DNA of 64,000 nucleotides from Pseudomonadota bacterium (lineage in GTDB: Bacteria; Myxococcota_A; UBA796; GCA-2862545), in NCBI GenBank assembly GCA_947505245.1, contig CANNIZ010000016.1:30846-94845 (forward strand), in the 5' to 3' direction. Numbering within the stretch: position 1 is the stretch's first letter; each line of letters begins with the position of its first letter. Below, one piece after another: positions 18,536 through 27,913 of this stretch. The notes under the pieces were generated by a model. The model saw only the letters and a program-made list of their open reading frames with translations, did not search any database and was not told the DNA's origin. Both the position numbers and the translations under genes were made by a program.

Positions 18536-19668
18536 TCGTTCGCCTCTTCGGGCAGGCGACCGTGGAGGTCACGGAACCAGCGCAACAGCTCTTCCGGGGG
18601 CACGTCACCGGTCGGGAACTGCCGGTCGAAGTCGGAGAAATCCGCCTCCAGATCCCGCGTGCCGTCGCCACCCGCGCTCACCGTCGCGAGCGCAGCACCC
18701 GCAGGAACCAACGCGTTGTGAAAGCTGAGGATTCGCTTCCAACGGGCGCGCAGCTGTTCGAGGGGGTTCCCCACATCGACGGGAGGCGAGAGAGTCAGCT
18801 CGACGTACGCCTCGACGCGATCGTCAAATTGCGGGTCTGAGAGCAGCTCCTGCAACGAGGCGGTGATTCGATGCATTCCGCGCAGGCAGGCAAGCGGGTG
18901 CACGACACACCGGTGCGGTTGGCCGGGCGCGACCTCCACCGCAAACATCGACTTTTCGTGCGAGGCCTCGGAGAAGCTGTAGCGCGCGAGCGAGCCCGAA
19001 TACCGCGCGTTGCCAGCGACGACCTGCGGACGGTGGAGGTGACCGAGCGCCACGTAGTCGAACCCCTCGAATACCGCCGCGTCGATCTGCGTGGCCGTAC
19101 CGATCAGACCGCGCTCTGAATCCGAAACCAGCCCATCGCGCACAAAGCAGTGCGCAACGAGCACCTGCGCTTTCGTGTTGTCCCACCGAGCGCGGATTCG
19201 ACGCAGCCCCTCTTCCATCGCCCCGACCTGGCTCGGGGTCGCTTCGCCGAGCGCTCCGGGGAGCAGAAACGGCAACGCCCACACCTCGGCCTCAACCCCG
19301 TCGCGCCCCGTCACCGCGATCGGCTCGTCGATTCGTTGGGTGTCTCCGCGGAGGTACACCTGCTGTTTGTCGAGCAGGGCCGCGGTCCACGCGAGTCGGG
19401 GTCCGTTGTCGTGGTTCCCAGCGATCATCACGATCGGGAGCGTCGGCGCGAACGCCCGCACCTCGCCGAGCCAGGCACCGAGCATCCGAACGGCGTCTCC
19501 CGAGGGCGTCGTGCGATCAAAGACGTCCCCGGCGATCACGACAAGATCGTAGGGCTCGCGCGCGAGGTGTTCCTTCACCTGCTGCAGCGCGAACAGCTGG
19601 TCCTCGTGGAGCACCTCGCCGCCGAGGGACTTGCCGAGATGCCAGTCGGACGTGTGAAGGATCTTCAA
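18532..19668 (-). CDS. sbcD: Exonuclease SbcD, Mre11-like nuclease
   Basis: This 378-residue metallophosphoesterase nuclease is the catalytic partner of SbcC. The motifs appear in order: TSDWHLGK, IAGDVFDR, MIAGNHDNG, LVAHCF and LGHLHRP, which supply the two-metal site. The start is TTG at 19668 (not ATG); it overlaps the TGA of the upstream M48 gene as TTGA and has AGGGAAGGTG 3-4 bases upstream. The C-terminal capping domain is present. Gene order M48/TerB - sbcD - sbcC with 4-base overlaps suggests one transcript. Confidence 0.92.
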   Translation of the reverse strand: MKILHTSDWHLGKSLGGEVLHEDQLFALQQVKEHLAREPYDLVVIAGDVFDRTTPSGDAVRMLGAWLGEVRAFAPTLPIVMIAGNHDNGPRLAWTAALLDKQQVYLRGDTQRIDEPIAVTGRDGVEAEVWALPFLLPGALGEATPSQVGAMEEGLRRIRARWDNTKAQVLVAHCFVRDGLVSDSERGLIGTATQIDAAVFEGFDYVALGHLHRPQVVAGNARYSGSLARYSFSEASHEKSMFAVEVAPGQPHRCVVHPLACLRGMHRITASLQELLSDPQFDDRVEAYVELTLSPPVDVGNPLEQLRARWKRILSFHNALVPAGAALATVSAGGDGTRDLEADFSDFDRQFPTGDVPPEELLRWFRDLHGRLPEEANE

Positions 19669-21122
19669 CGCACCTTCCCTTCCGTATCGGAAACGCGCGC
19701 ACTGAACGTCGGTACTTCGGGCCGGGGGGCCGCAGGGCGCACCTTCGTCGCGCGCTCCTGCAGGTATTCGCGAAGCACCTCGTACAGCGTGTCCGTCGCG
19801 ACCTTCGCCGGGATGCCGAGCAACGTCGCGACCTCGAGCAGGAAGGTACGCTCGGCCTCGGACACGTCACCGTCCGCGCAAACCACGTGCACGATCGCGG
19901 TGTACAGCTCGAAGCGCTCCTCACCCGCGTTTTCGCGCAACCAGACGCAGGTATCGATCAGCAGCAGTTCAGCGGCGTCCGTGGAGGTGATGCGATCGAG
20001 CATGTCCTCGGGGTCAGCGGTGAGCGGCAGCAGCATCTCGACGAGCAGCGCGCGCTGATCCGCGCTCGGCTCGCCAGCGTCCGCGTACACGCCGAGCAGC
20101 CCGGCCGCGATCAAGAAATCGCGGGCGTGGATCTCGTTCGGTTCCGTGACCTGCAGCTCCATGAGCTGCGCGACCTCAGCGACGGCGGCGTCGAGCGCGC
20201 CCCGATGGCTCGCGTCGAGGTCGCGACCACCCGCTTCCGAGAACAGCTGCAACGCGCGCACACGGACGGGCGTGATCGGGTGGCTGAACCGCGCGAGCAG
20301 CTCGGAGCGCGGCATGTTTTGAAGCTCGGCGAGCTGCTCGAGGAACGCCGCGATGTCGAACCGCAGGTGCTCGGGACCGAGCCCCGCGGTGAGCTTGAAG
20401 AACACGGACACGGCGGTGTCCAGGTGCTGGCCCGCCGCCAGAAAGCCCACCCGATCGACCGAGAGCTCAGCGAGGCGCGTGAACGACTCGAGCCGACGGT
20501 ACAGCAGCGCGGGCATCGTCGTCATGCCCTCTTCGTCCGCCAACACCTGATGCACCAACTGCGCGCGGCAGTGCCCGAACGCGATGTGTCCGAGCTCGTG
20601 CCCGAATACGAACCTCAGCTCATCATCCGTCATGCGCTCGACCGCGCCGCTCGTGAGCGCCACGGCGTGCGGCCTCCCGTCGGCCGGGGCGTGAAACGCT
20701 GACGCGTTGATGTCCGCGTCTCCGATGACGAACAGGTCGACGGGCTCCGTGAACCCGAGCGTCGTCCGCACCTCGTCGAAGAGGCTGTACAACCGCGGCG
20801 CCACCAGCGGCGTGAGGCGGATGTGCGTGCCGAGGATCACGTCGTGCAGCGACCGTGCGCCGCCCGACTCTTCGAAGTGCGCGATCAGGTCTTCGAGCCC
20901 GAACCTCTCGAACAGGCCTTCCAACAGCCTGCGCTCGGGCTCGAATCGAACCGCGTGCATCACGCTCGGCGGCCCATCCACCGCAGACGCAACCTCGGGA
21001 GCGGCTTCCCCAGCTTCCTCGCCGCCGAGGGCCTCGGCCGCTGCGTGGACCTTGGCGAACGGAGAGCCGTGGGGCGTCCGACGGGCAGCCTCGATCGCGC
21101 TTCGGACCTTCTCGAACGCCAT
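19665..21122 (-). CDS. M48-type zinc peptidase fused to a TerB-like domain
   Basis: This 485-residue protein has a zinc-peptidase centre FGHELGHIAFGH near residue 173, preceded by a DLFVIGDADINASAF strand that matches M48 (Ste24/HtpX-like) peptidases. There are no obvious membrane helices, so it is probably soluble, unlike HtpX. The C-terminal 130 residues look like a TerB-like helical domain: AIVHVVCADGDVSEAERTFL followed by EVATLLGI is the typical helix pair with acidic residues. The ATG at 21122 lies 2 bases after the glyoxalase stop; the longer open frame to 21371 is antisense or out of frame. Its location upstream of sbcDC may be incidental. The substrate is unknown. Confidence 0.78.
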   Translation of the reverse strand: MAFEKVRSAIEAARRTPHGSPFAKVHAAAEALGGEEAGEAAPEVASAVDGPPSVMHAVRFEPERRLLEGLFERFGLEDLIAHFEESGGARSLHDVILGTHIRLTPLVAPRLYSLFDEVRTTLGFTEPVDLFVIGDADINASAFHAPADGRPHAVALTSGAVERMTDDELRFVFGHELGHIAFGHCRAQLVHQVLADEEGMTTMPALLYRRLESFTRLAELSVDRVGFLAAGQHLDTAVSVFFKLTAGLGPEHLRFDIAAFLEQLAELQNMPRSELLARFSHPITPVRVRALQLFSEAGGRDLDASHRGALDAAVAEVAQLMELQVTEPNEIHARDFLIAAGLLGVYADAGEPSADQRALLVEMLLPLTADPEDMLDRITSTDAAELLLIDTCVWLRENAGEERFELYTAIVHVVCADGDVSEAERTFLLEVATLLGIPAKVATDTLYEVLREYLQERATKVRPAAPRPEVPTFSARVSDTEGKVR

Positions 21123-21124
21123 GG

Positions 21125-21550
21125 CTACCAATCCCCGGTGTTGGACATCGACTTCCAAGGCTCGCTCGGCGGCAGCGCCTCGCCGGCCTGCAGCAGCTCG
21201 ACGCTGTGCCCGTCGGGCGATTTGATGAACGCCATCCTCCCATCGCGCGGGGGCCTCAGCACCGTCACGCCAGCCGCCTGAAGGCGCGCGCACGTCGCGT
21301 AGATGTCCGGGACCTCGTACGCGAGATGCCCGAAGAACCGCCCCGTCGGGTACGGCTCGGTCTGATCCCAATTGTGCGTGAGCTCGATGGTGGCGTCATC
21401 ACCATCGGCGCCGGTCCCCAGGAACACGAGCGTGTACCGACCCTGCTCGGCGTCGCGGCGCCGGAGGACCCGAAGCCCGAGGTTGTCAACGAAGAACGCC
21501 AGGGCCGCGTCAAGGTCCCGAACCCGCAACATCGTGTGGAGGTAGCGCAT
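21125..21550 (-). CDS. gloA: Lactoylglutathione lyase-like glyoxalase I (VOC family)
   Basis: This 141-residue vicinal-oxygen-chelate protein begins [20 protein letters not shown], with [31 protein letters not shown] and [11 protein letters not shown] following. These segments supply the four metal ligands (His5, a Glu in IELTHNW, a His in FGHLA and a Glu in HSVELL) expected of glyoxalase I, which converts the hemithioacetal of methylglyoxal and glutathione to S-lactoylglutathione. The length is normal for bacterial GloA. It is followed after 2 bases by the M48 gene. Another VOC activity cannot be excluded. Confidence 0.85.
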   Translation of the reverse strand: MRYLHTMLRVRDLDAALAFFVDNLGLRVLRRRDAEQGRYTLVFLGTGADGDDATIELTHNWDQTEPYPTGRFFGHLAYEVPDIYATCARLQAAGVTVLRPPRDGRMAFIKSPDGHSVELLQAGEALPPSEPWKSMSNTGDW

Positions 21551-21579
21551 GCGGGAAACGTATCACCGATGGCGCGCCC

Positions 21580-23442
21580 CTACGGTGCCTTGGCCCGCAG
21601 CACCTTGCCCACGCGACGGATCGTGACGGCCGGTTCGCTGATCGGCAGAACGGCGCCCCACGCGTAATAGTCGCTGCTACCGTAATTGAGCAGCGTGTTG
21701 TACGTCTCATCCGCCTCGGCAAGCACCTGCCGGGCGCGCGTCAACTCGCCGCCCTTCAGGTGGGCAAGGTCCACCCCGTCGAGCCACCTGGCGTAGGCTC
21801 CGAGCGCGTACCACGTCGAAAACGACCGCGTCAGCCACGCCACCGACTCGGGCGACTGGCTGTCGGGCAGCGAGCGGTAGAACAATACGTCGTCGTAGTC
21901 GTTCCCGACGAACAGGCGCCCACCGTTGGAACGCAGGAACCTCGCGTACGCGAGCAGCCCGTCCTTTGAAGCCGACTTCGCGAGGCCACCACCGACGCGC
22001 CAAAGGGCCGCGCGCTCGACATCGACCGGCTCGAGCAACGTCGCGCCGGCGTTCCAATCGCCATTTGCAGCGAATTGACGGCTCGCGACCGTCATGCGCG
22101 CCTCCCATCGAATCGCGCGATCGGGATCATCGACGAGCGCGGTAGCGACCTTCTCCGGCGCAGCGATGCGGATCATGTAGCGCACAGCATCCGGATCGAG
22201 GCCGGGCGTCCGGATCGCGTCGATCCATTCGCCGCGATCGATCCGCAACCTCGCCCGCAGCGGGGCCACCATCGGGTCCTCCGGCAGGAGCAACGCGAGC
22301 TGCTTTTCAGCGTCCTCCGCGCGCCCGTCCGTCATCACCGCCGCGAGTCGCAACTTCGCCCACGTCTCGGTCGGTGCCGCAGGCGTCGCCGGGAACGCGC
22401 TCGGCAAGGCCGTCCCGCTCGCCTTGCGATCACGGTACGCGAGGAGCAACAGCCGCTCCTGCGCGACGAGCGACGTCGGGGAAGCCGCATCCGCTTCGGT
22501 CTTCCGCCACAACGCGTCCCACTCCTTTCCCGTCAATGGGCGGGCCTCCGCGTTTCCGAGCGCGACCTCGAGCGGGATCGCGAGGGGGTCCAGCTTGGCG
22601 CTCGTGACCCCCTGAAGCGTCAGGAAGCGCATCTCAGCCGCAACGCGGGCCGGGTGGCGCGGGTACATCTCCAGCAACAGCGCCCACGACGCGTCCGCGT
22701 CCTCCTCGAGGTACAACAGGCGCAGCTGCTTCAACCGCACGTAGTCGGCGAGCGGATGCGTCGGGTAGTCGCGCAGCCACGCGTCAACCTGGCTCTTCAG
22801 GGCTCCAAAGCCCTTGGGCGCCCCGGCGCGAAGCTCCTCGCGACTCCAACCGTTCGGGATGTCGGTTCTCAGATGCTCGCGCAGCGCGAGCCAGCGCATC
22901 GATGCTGCGCGCGGGCTCTTCGCGTCGACCCTCCCGATCTGTCCGCTGTCGCCGAGCGCGCGCACGGGAGCCACCGCAGCCAGGGCCGCCGGCAGGCCCG
23001 CCGTCGGCGCCGACGTGCTCGCGAACCACGCCGCGACCGCCTCCTTCGGCGTCTTCCCGAGCGTGGGCCGCACCTCGATGAACTCGACCGCGAGCCGCAG
23101 CTCCTCGCCGAACGGCTCCGCCTGCTCGGTCGGAAGATCCATCACCGCTTCCACGATGTCGCGGGCGGCCTTGTCGGCGGCGTCGAGATCACCGCGGGTG
23201 AGCGAATCGTGAAACGACTTCGCCGCGACCTCCGGATGCACCTCGACCGTCGGGAAGGCGTACAGGAAGCGCGTCACCGGAGCCGGCGACCACTCCCAAT
23301 TGTCGTCGGATTGGTAAAGCCAGGTATCGACGTGGACCTCGACCGGCTCGAGCGCCTGCGTCAGGTTGGCCGAATCCGGGCCTCCACACGGGAAGGCCGC
23401 TACGGGCCACAGCAAGGCGAGCGACAGGAGGGCACGCTTCAT
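21580..23442 (-). CDS. Secreted helical-repeat protein of unknown function
   Basis: This 620-residue protein has a clean signal peptide (MKRALLSLALLWPVAAFPCG). The rest is rich in Ala, Leu, Asp and Arg in amphipathic helices spaced like TPR or Sel1 repeats (for example DYVRLKQLRLLYLEEDADAS and AEKQLALLLPEDP), but no named domain is recognised. It probably resides in the periplasm. The ATG at 23442 overlaps the upstream DUF3142-like stop (ATGA); the open frame further upstream is antisense-like and Arg-rich and was left out. Its coupling with the upstream lipoprotein suggests the pair work together. Confidence 0.72.
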   Translation of the reverse strand: MKRALLSLALLWPVAAFPCGGPDSANLTQALEPVEVHVDTWLYQSDDNWEWSPAPVTRFLYAFPTVEVHPEVAAKSFHDSLTRGDLDAADKAARDIVEAVMDLPTEQAEPFGEELRLAVEFIEVRPTLGKTPKEAVAAWFASTSAPTAGLPAALAAVAPVRALGDSGQIGRVDAKSPRAASMRWLALREHLRTDIPNGWSREELRAGAPKGFGALKSQVDAWLRDYPTHPLADYVRLKQLRLLYLEEDADASWALLLEMYPRHPARVAAEMRFLTLQGVTSAKLDPLAIPLEVALGNAEARPLTGKEWDALWRKTEADAASPTSLVAQERLLLLAYRDRKASGTALPSAFPATPAAPTETWAKLRLAAVMTDGRAEDAEKQLALLLPEDPMVAPLRARLRIDRGEWIDAIRTPGLDPDAVRYMIRIAAPEKVATALVDDPDRAIRWEARMTVASRQFAANGDWNAGATLLEPVDVERAALWRVGGGLAKSASKDGLLAYARFLRSNGGRLFVGNDYDDVLFYRSLPDSQSPESVAWLTRSFSTWYALGAYARWLDGVDLAHLKGGELTRARQVLAEADETYNTLLNYGSSDYYAWGAVLPISEPAVTIRRVGKVLRAKAP

Positions 23443-24242
23443 TTGGAATCTCCGAGCAGATCGAGGTAGGGGCGGCCGGCAGGAAAGACCCACACGGACT
23501 CGCAGCGGGGGGCAGGACAGGCTTCGTCGAGGTGCGCGAACCACGCGCGGTGCGCGGTGGGGTGCAGTCCGGTGCGCTCGAACGCGCCGACGCCGAGCCG
23601 ATATCGCAGCCCGGCCTGCTCCGCGAGCCGACCCACCGACGCCGCGTCGCCGACGTCGTCTCCGGTATCGAACACCTGCAGCACATGCCCCTCGATCAGG
23701 TCGCGAAACAGCGAACCATAAGCGGGCTCGCGCACGTGCGCGACGAGGCTTGTCACCCACACATGTTCGTTGGCCAGTGACCCGGTTCGCAGCTTCGCGA
23801 GCACCCCGGCCCATCGGGCGAGCCGCCTCACCGGCGCGTCGTAGTCGAGTTGAACTTCGACGACCGACACCGGCCGCGTATGGATGAGCGTCAACACGCG
23901 CCCGAGCGCGCCGTCGAGGCCAGCAGCGATCGCGTCGTCGGAGAGCTCGTCCCAGCTTTGATTCACGTCGTCGTCGAGCCGCACCACCACGGCGAGTGGC
24001 CCTTCGACCACCGTCGGCGAGAGCCCGAGCTCATTGGTGAACGCCCCGTTCGCGTACCTCACCGTGGCCACGTGGACGCCAGCGACCACGTCCGGACGCG
24101 CCGCGCGCACCTCCTCGAGCCGTACCACGTCGTCGTCCGTCCACACCCATTGGCCCACCGCCTCAGGGGCGTGAGCGCTCGGGGCCGCGCACGCGACCAG
24201 CCACCCAATCATTCCAACCGTCAATGAACCCCCGTGGTGCAT
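23439..24242 (-). CDS. DUF3142-like lipoprotein
   Basis: This 267-residue protein has a short lipoprotein signal ending LVAC (Cys18). The body begins QWVWTDDDVVRLEEVRAARP and contains VSVVEVQLDYDAPVRRLARW and VWVTSLVAH, then VLQVFDTGDDV. This is a TIM-barrel-like pattern that I associate with DUF3142 proteins; the assignment is from memory of the family and moderate. The ATG at 24242 gives an 18-residue signal; an internal TTG after a GGGGG stretch or the ATG at 24212 are alternative starts. It is divergent from the lipoxygenase gene, with 47 bases between them, and coupled to the following secreted repeat protein. Confidence 0.6.
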   Translation of the reverse strand: MHHGGSLTVGMIGWLVACAAPSAHAPEAVGQWVWTDDDVVRLEEVRAARPDVVAGVHVATVRYANGAFTNELGLSPTVVEGPLAVVVRLDDDVNQSWDELSDDAIAAGLDGALGRVLTLIHTRPVSVVEVQLDYDAPVRRLARWAGVLAKLRTGSLANEHVWVTSLVAHVREPAYGSLFRDLIEGHVLQVFDTGDDVGDAASVGRLAEQAGLRYRLGVGAFERTGLHPTAHRAWFAHLDEACPAPRCESVWVFPAGRPYLDLLGDSK

Positions 24243-24289
24243 TACCTGCGCCGCATTGTGGCATCATCCCGGCCCATTGAGAGGAACCC

Positions 24290-26224
24290 ATGTCCACGTA
24301 CTGGCAGGACCTTAAGCTCGCGATCGTCGCGAAGCTGCTCGGGACCATGCCCCTGAGCACGCTCGAAGATCTGAAGCGCGGCTCGCAAAAGGGCCCCACG
24401 GCCGCGCGCAAGAACCTCACCCACAAAGCGCGGGGGAGGCTCGTGTTGATCGAGTCCAGCCTTACAGGTGCTCCACAGCCGCTTCGACACATGCTCGTCG
24501 AGCTGTGGGACCGCGACCTCGGCAGCCCGGACGACTTCCTCGGGGACGCCTACACCGACGCGGACGGCCGCTTCGAGATCGCGTACGACCCGGCCGACGC
24601 AGGTCTTGGCGACACGCCAGATCTCGACCTCCGCGTCGTCGATGTCACCGAGCACCGCGACCGCACCCACAAGCTCGTAGAAGAGCGCAAGCTGATCCAC
24701 GTCGTCACCGGACCCGACGACTGCACCGTCGTGGACTTCGACTTCGGCGACTGTCCAGTGCCGTGGTGGCCCTACTCGCTCGACTCTCCGTTCGCGCGCG
24801 TCGCGTCCGGAGACGGCGTGGCTGAGAACCTGCCCGAGGACTTCGGGGCCGCGCGCAAGTCCGCGGGCTTCAAGTCCATCGCCGACATGTCGAGCATCCG
24901 GATGCGCCACCTGACGACGCTCGCGATCCGGAACGTGTCGATCGATCAAATCATGGGCGACTACCCAACCAACCTCACGCGCGAGCTCGCAAAGACCGAG
25001 CCCGGCCGGACGGACTCCGACGAGTGGCTGTGCGAACGCGTCATGAACGGGTTCTTCCCCTGTCTGTTTCGCAAGCGCACCGACGGGACGATGTACGTCG
25101 CGCTCGAATTCGGCGCCCTCGAGACCGACGACAAACACGTAAAGCTGGACACGATCGCGGACTTCGACATCCGCGACGACAAGCTGCGAATCCTGCGAAT
25201 CCACGTCAACGACCCCGCTGGCAAACGCAGCGCCGTCTATGCCCCCGGCGACCCGCAGTGGCTCGCCGCCAAGCGCGTCTTCCGCACGAACTACACCGCC
25301 TTCGGGCAGGTCATCGCGCACCTCGGGCGCGGCCACATCAACATCGAGCAGTACGCGGTCGCAGGGTTCCGCCAGCTGCGCGCGTCACCCGTTGCGAAGC
25401 TGCTGATCCCCCACCTCCGCGAGGTGGTGGTGATCAACCACCGCGCCTCCACGAGCCTGCTCGGCGAAGACGGCTTCGTTGTGATGGGCAGCGCGTTGAC
25501 CGCAAAGTCGGTCGTGGATGCGCTGGCGCTGGGTGTCTCGAGCGCCGACTGGGCCCACTGGCAGCCGCGCCTCGCCGTGACGCCGCAGCACCGCTTCGCG
25601 CGGGTCGGATCGTTGTATTGGGAGACGCTCGGTCGCTGGGTCGATTCGTTCTTCACAAAGAACGACGTCGCGATCCGAGAGAACTGGCGTGAGATCCACG
25701 CGTTCTCCGACGAGCTCGTGCAACATTCGTTGCCGTTCGTGCGCACCAAGGGGGCGGGTGATCCGTGGTACGACGACCGCGAGCACCGCGAATTGGACAC
25801 CTTGCGCGTGACCCTGGCGGGCGTCCAGAAGGCCGTCAGCGCCGTGACCCGCTCGGACACGGCCGACGACGAAGGCATCGCGAACCTGAAGCAGCTGTGC
25901 AAATATGTGCTGTACCACGCGACGTTCTTCCACACCTGGGCGAACGACGAGCAGTGGAACGACGGCGGTGACCCACGCTACAGCAGCCTCGGCCTGTCCG
26001 GCGACGTGCTCGCCAACCCCGGTATCGACCCGGTCACGCCCTACGAGGCGACCACCCAATTGTACTTTGCGTACTACCTTTCACACACACGCTACGGCAT
26101 GCTCGTCCGCAACGAAGACGGCGACGTCGACGAGGCGTTCGTCGAATTGCTGAAATCCGAACGCAAGGCCTACGAAGCGCTCGGATACGATATTGACGGC
26201 ATGCGCGCGCGCATCAACATCTGA
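24290..26224 (+). CDS. Lipoxygenase with N-terminal transthyretin-like domain
   Basis: This 644-residue protein would be a non-heme iron dioxygenase inserting O2 into polyunsaturated fatty acids. All five iron ligands of the family can be placed: H344 and H349 (HLGRGH, the canonical H-x4-H), H548 and N552 (HTWAN, the canonical H-x3-N), and the C-terminal isoleucine I644 in RARINI. The segment LLIPHL after the first histidines matches the YKLLYPH region of plant enzymes. Residues about 45-125 form a beta-rich transthyretin/C2-like module (LVELWDRDL, DADGRFEI) in the place of PLAT. There is no signal peptide. The ribosome site GAGAGGA precedes the ATG by 5 bases. It converges on the GAF membrane gene. 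Confidence 0.82.
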   Translation: MSTYWQDLKLAIVAKLLGTMPLSTLEDLKRGSQKGPTAARKNLTHKARGRLVLIESSLTGAPQPLRHMLVELWDRDLGSPDDFLGDAYTDADGRFEIAYDPADAGLGDTPDLDLRVVDVTEHRDRTHKLVEERKLIHVVTGPDDCTVVDFDFGDCPVPWWPYSLDSPFARVASGDGVAENLPEDFGAARKSAGFKSIADMSSIRMRHLTTLAIRNVSIDQIMGDYPTNLTRELAKTEPGRTDSDEWLCERVMNGFFPCLFRKRTDGTMYVALEFGALETDDKHVKLDTIADFDIRDDKLRILRIHVNDPAGKRSAVYAPGDPQWLAAKRVFRTNYTAFGQVIAHLGRGHINIEQYAVAGFRQLRASPVAKLLIPHLREVVVINHRASTSLLGEDGFVVMGSALTAKSVVDALALGVSSADWAHWQPRLAVTPQHRFARVGSLYWETLGRWVDSFFTKNDVAIRENWREIHAFSDELVQHSLPFVRTKGAGDPWYDDREHRELDTLRVTLAGVQKAVSAVTRSDTADDEGIANLKQLCKYVLYHATFFHTWANDEQWNDGGDPRYSSLGLSGDVLANPGIDPVTPYEATTQLYFAYYLSHTRYGMLVRNEDGDVDEAFVELLKSERKAYEALGYDIDGMRARINI

Positions 26225-26233
26225 GCGGCGGGT

Positions 26234-27913
26234 TCACGGGACCTGGGCCGCCAGCAGCGGCCGCGTGGCCCGCCACAACGCCGCCCCCGCGGCGTCCGCG
26301 ACCGTCCGGACCAACACCTGTTGATGCGGCGACAGCCCCAGCTCGTCGCGACAGGTGACCGTCATCACGCCGAGCAGCTCGGCCCCCATTCGCAGCGGCA
26401 CGAGCCACACGCTCGGCGCATAGTCATTCGGAGGCGGCCGTTCGACGAACTCCCCTCGCCCGAGCGACGCGAGTTCCTCCGGGGGCACGTCCGCGAGACC
26501 GCGCTGCGGATGCCAGGCCACGAGCGTCGCCCGCGCGTCGAACGCGGCCCGCGCGAACCGATCGAGGCACCAGCTCACGTCTTCGACGCGGTACGCGTCC
26601 GACAACGCGTCGACCGTCTCCTGCACGACCTCGTCCGCGTGTACGCGCGACGGGAAGAACGCCGTGTCCACGAACATCACGATGCGGGCGTGCTGGGTGA
26701 CGGCGAGCAGGATCCCCGGCAACATCACGATCACCGGCTCGGCGAGCGGCGGCCCGATCGTCGACACGTCAAAGCCAAACGCTTCACCAATGCGCGGCAC
26801 CACGAGCGCGACCACGAACGCGACACCGCTCACCGTCATCGCAGAGGTCAGCGCGATCGCCGCGCGACGAAGCCCGTCCATCACCTCGACATGGGTGCCG
26901 AGTCGCGTGCCGAGGACGAGCCCGAACGGCAGCATCACGCTCGCAGCCCGCAACCCCACCACCCCGTGAAGGTCCAGCACAATCTCGGGCAACGGCATCG
27001 CCATCAGCGCGAGCGCGATGTTCTGGACGAGGTAACCGCCCACCACCCACGAAAACGCTCGGCGCGCGGCGCCCCCTTTGAGCCCCCTGCGCTCGCGGGC
27101 CATCCACAGGATGACGAGCAGCGCAACAGCATTCTGGGCGAGAGCACGGACGCCAGAAGGCAGTCCCAGCGCCTTGCCGAGCCCCGGCCACAACAGCACG
27201 CCACCCACGACCATCCAGGTCACCGCGAGGCCGGTCGCTACCCAGGACGACGCGCGTCCACGCGGCAACACCACCGACGCGGTCGCGAGCATTGCGACGC
27301 AAACCATCGCAGAGGCCGTAAACGCCCACTGCCCGAGCACCGACGGATGCGACGGCATGAGCGCGAGCACCACCGTTTCGAGGACAACCCCACCCGCGAA
27401 CGCGCGCGCGAGCGGGTAGGAACGGCCGACGAGGAACAACAGCCAGGCCGCGTACAGTTGGAGCCCGACCTGACACGCGGCGGCGAACAAGCGGATGCCG
27501 AGCATCACGAGCTCAGCGCGCTTGTTGCCAGCGGCCGTCAGCGCGCGCGTCAACGTGTCGGCGCGGTAGACGACGTCTCGCGTCGACTCGACCTCCTCGC
27601 TCTCGATCCGCCATTCGTGCCGCGAGCCTGCGGGGCCGCGCGCAAGCGCCATGCGGTCGTGAACGGCGAGCGACGCGAGGTCCTGCCCGTCGATCGCGAG
27701 CACCGTCGCGCCGGCCATTCCGCTCTGAATACATTCGAGGTTCGTGCTCTTTCGCACGACCAGGCCGCGCGCGTCCTCGGAGACGTCACACGGCGACTCC
27801 TCCTGGAATTGCTGACGGAACCAAAGGGGTCCGTTGATCGCAAGCGCGACGAGCCCCAACGCCACGCACGCGCCGAAAACGGCGGTCGCCAACGGGCCTC
27901 GGACGTCGCTCAC
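26234..27913 (-). CDS. Polytopic membrane protein with C-terminal GAF-like domain
   Basis: This 559-residue protein starts with GTG at 27913, overlapping the patatin TGA (GTGA). A first helix is followed by a periplasmic segment resembling a PDZ fold (GATVLAIDGQDLASL), then about eight hydrophobic helices (roughly 130-370), and a soluble C-terminal 180 residues. That last part (DRFARAAFDARATLVAWHPQ, VWLVPLRMGAELLGVMTV, VRTVADAAGAAL) looks like a GAF sensor domain. There is no histidine kinase or cyclase output domain, so it may act as a receptor or regulator for the coupled phospholipase. The specific ligand is unknown. Confidence 0.68.
   Translation of the reverse strand: MSDVRGPLATAVFGACVALGLVALAINGPLWFRQQFQEESPCDVSEDARGLVVRKSTNLECIQSGMAGATVLAIDGQDLASLAVHDRMALARGPAGSRHEWRIESEEVESTRDVVYRADTLTRALTAAGNKRAELVMLGIRLFAAACQVGLQLYAAWLLFLVGRSYPLARAFAGGVVLETVVLALMPSHPSVLGQWAFTASAMVCVAMLATASVVLPRGRASSWVATGLAVTWMVVGGVLLWPGLGKALGLPSGVRALAQNAVALLVILWMARERRGLKGGAARRAFSWVVGGYLVQNIALALMAMPLPEIVLDLHGVVGLRAASVMLPFGLVLGTRLGTHVEVMDGLRRAAIALTSAMTVSGVAFVVALVVPRIGEAFGFDVSTIGPPLAEPVIVMLPGILLAVTQHARIVMFVDTAFFPSRVHADEVVQETVDALSDAYRVEDVSWCLDRFARAAFDARATLVAWHPQRGLADVPPEELASLGRGEFVERPPPNDYAPSVWLVPLRMGAELLGVMTVTCRDELGLSPHQQVLVRTVADAAGAALWRATRPLLAAQVP

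Noticed and set aside
23443..23814. N-terminal extension of the secreted repeat protein
   Set aside because: Arg-rich shadow of the DUF3142-like gene; the ATG at 23442 is followed by a clean signal peptide.
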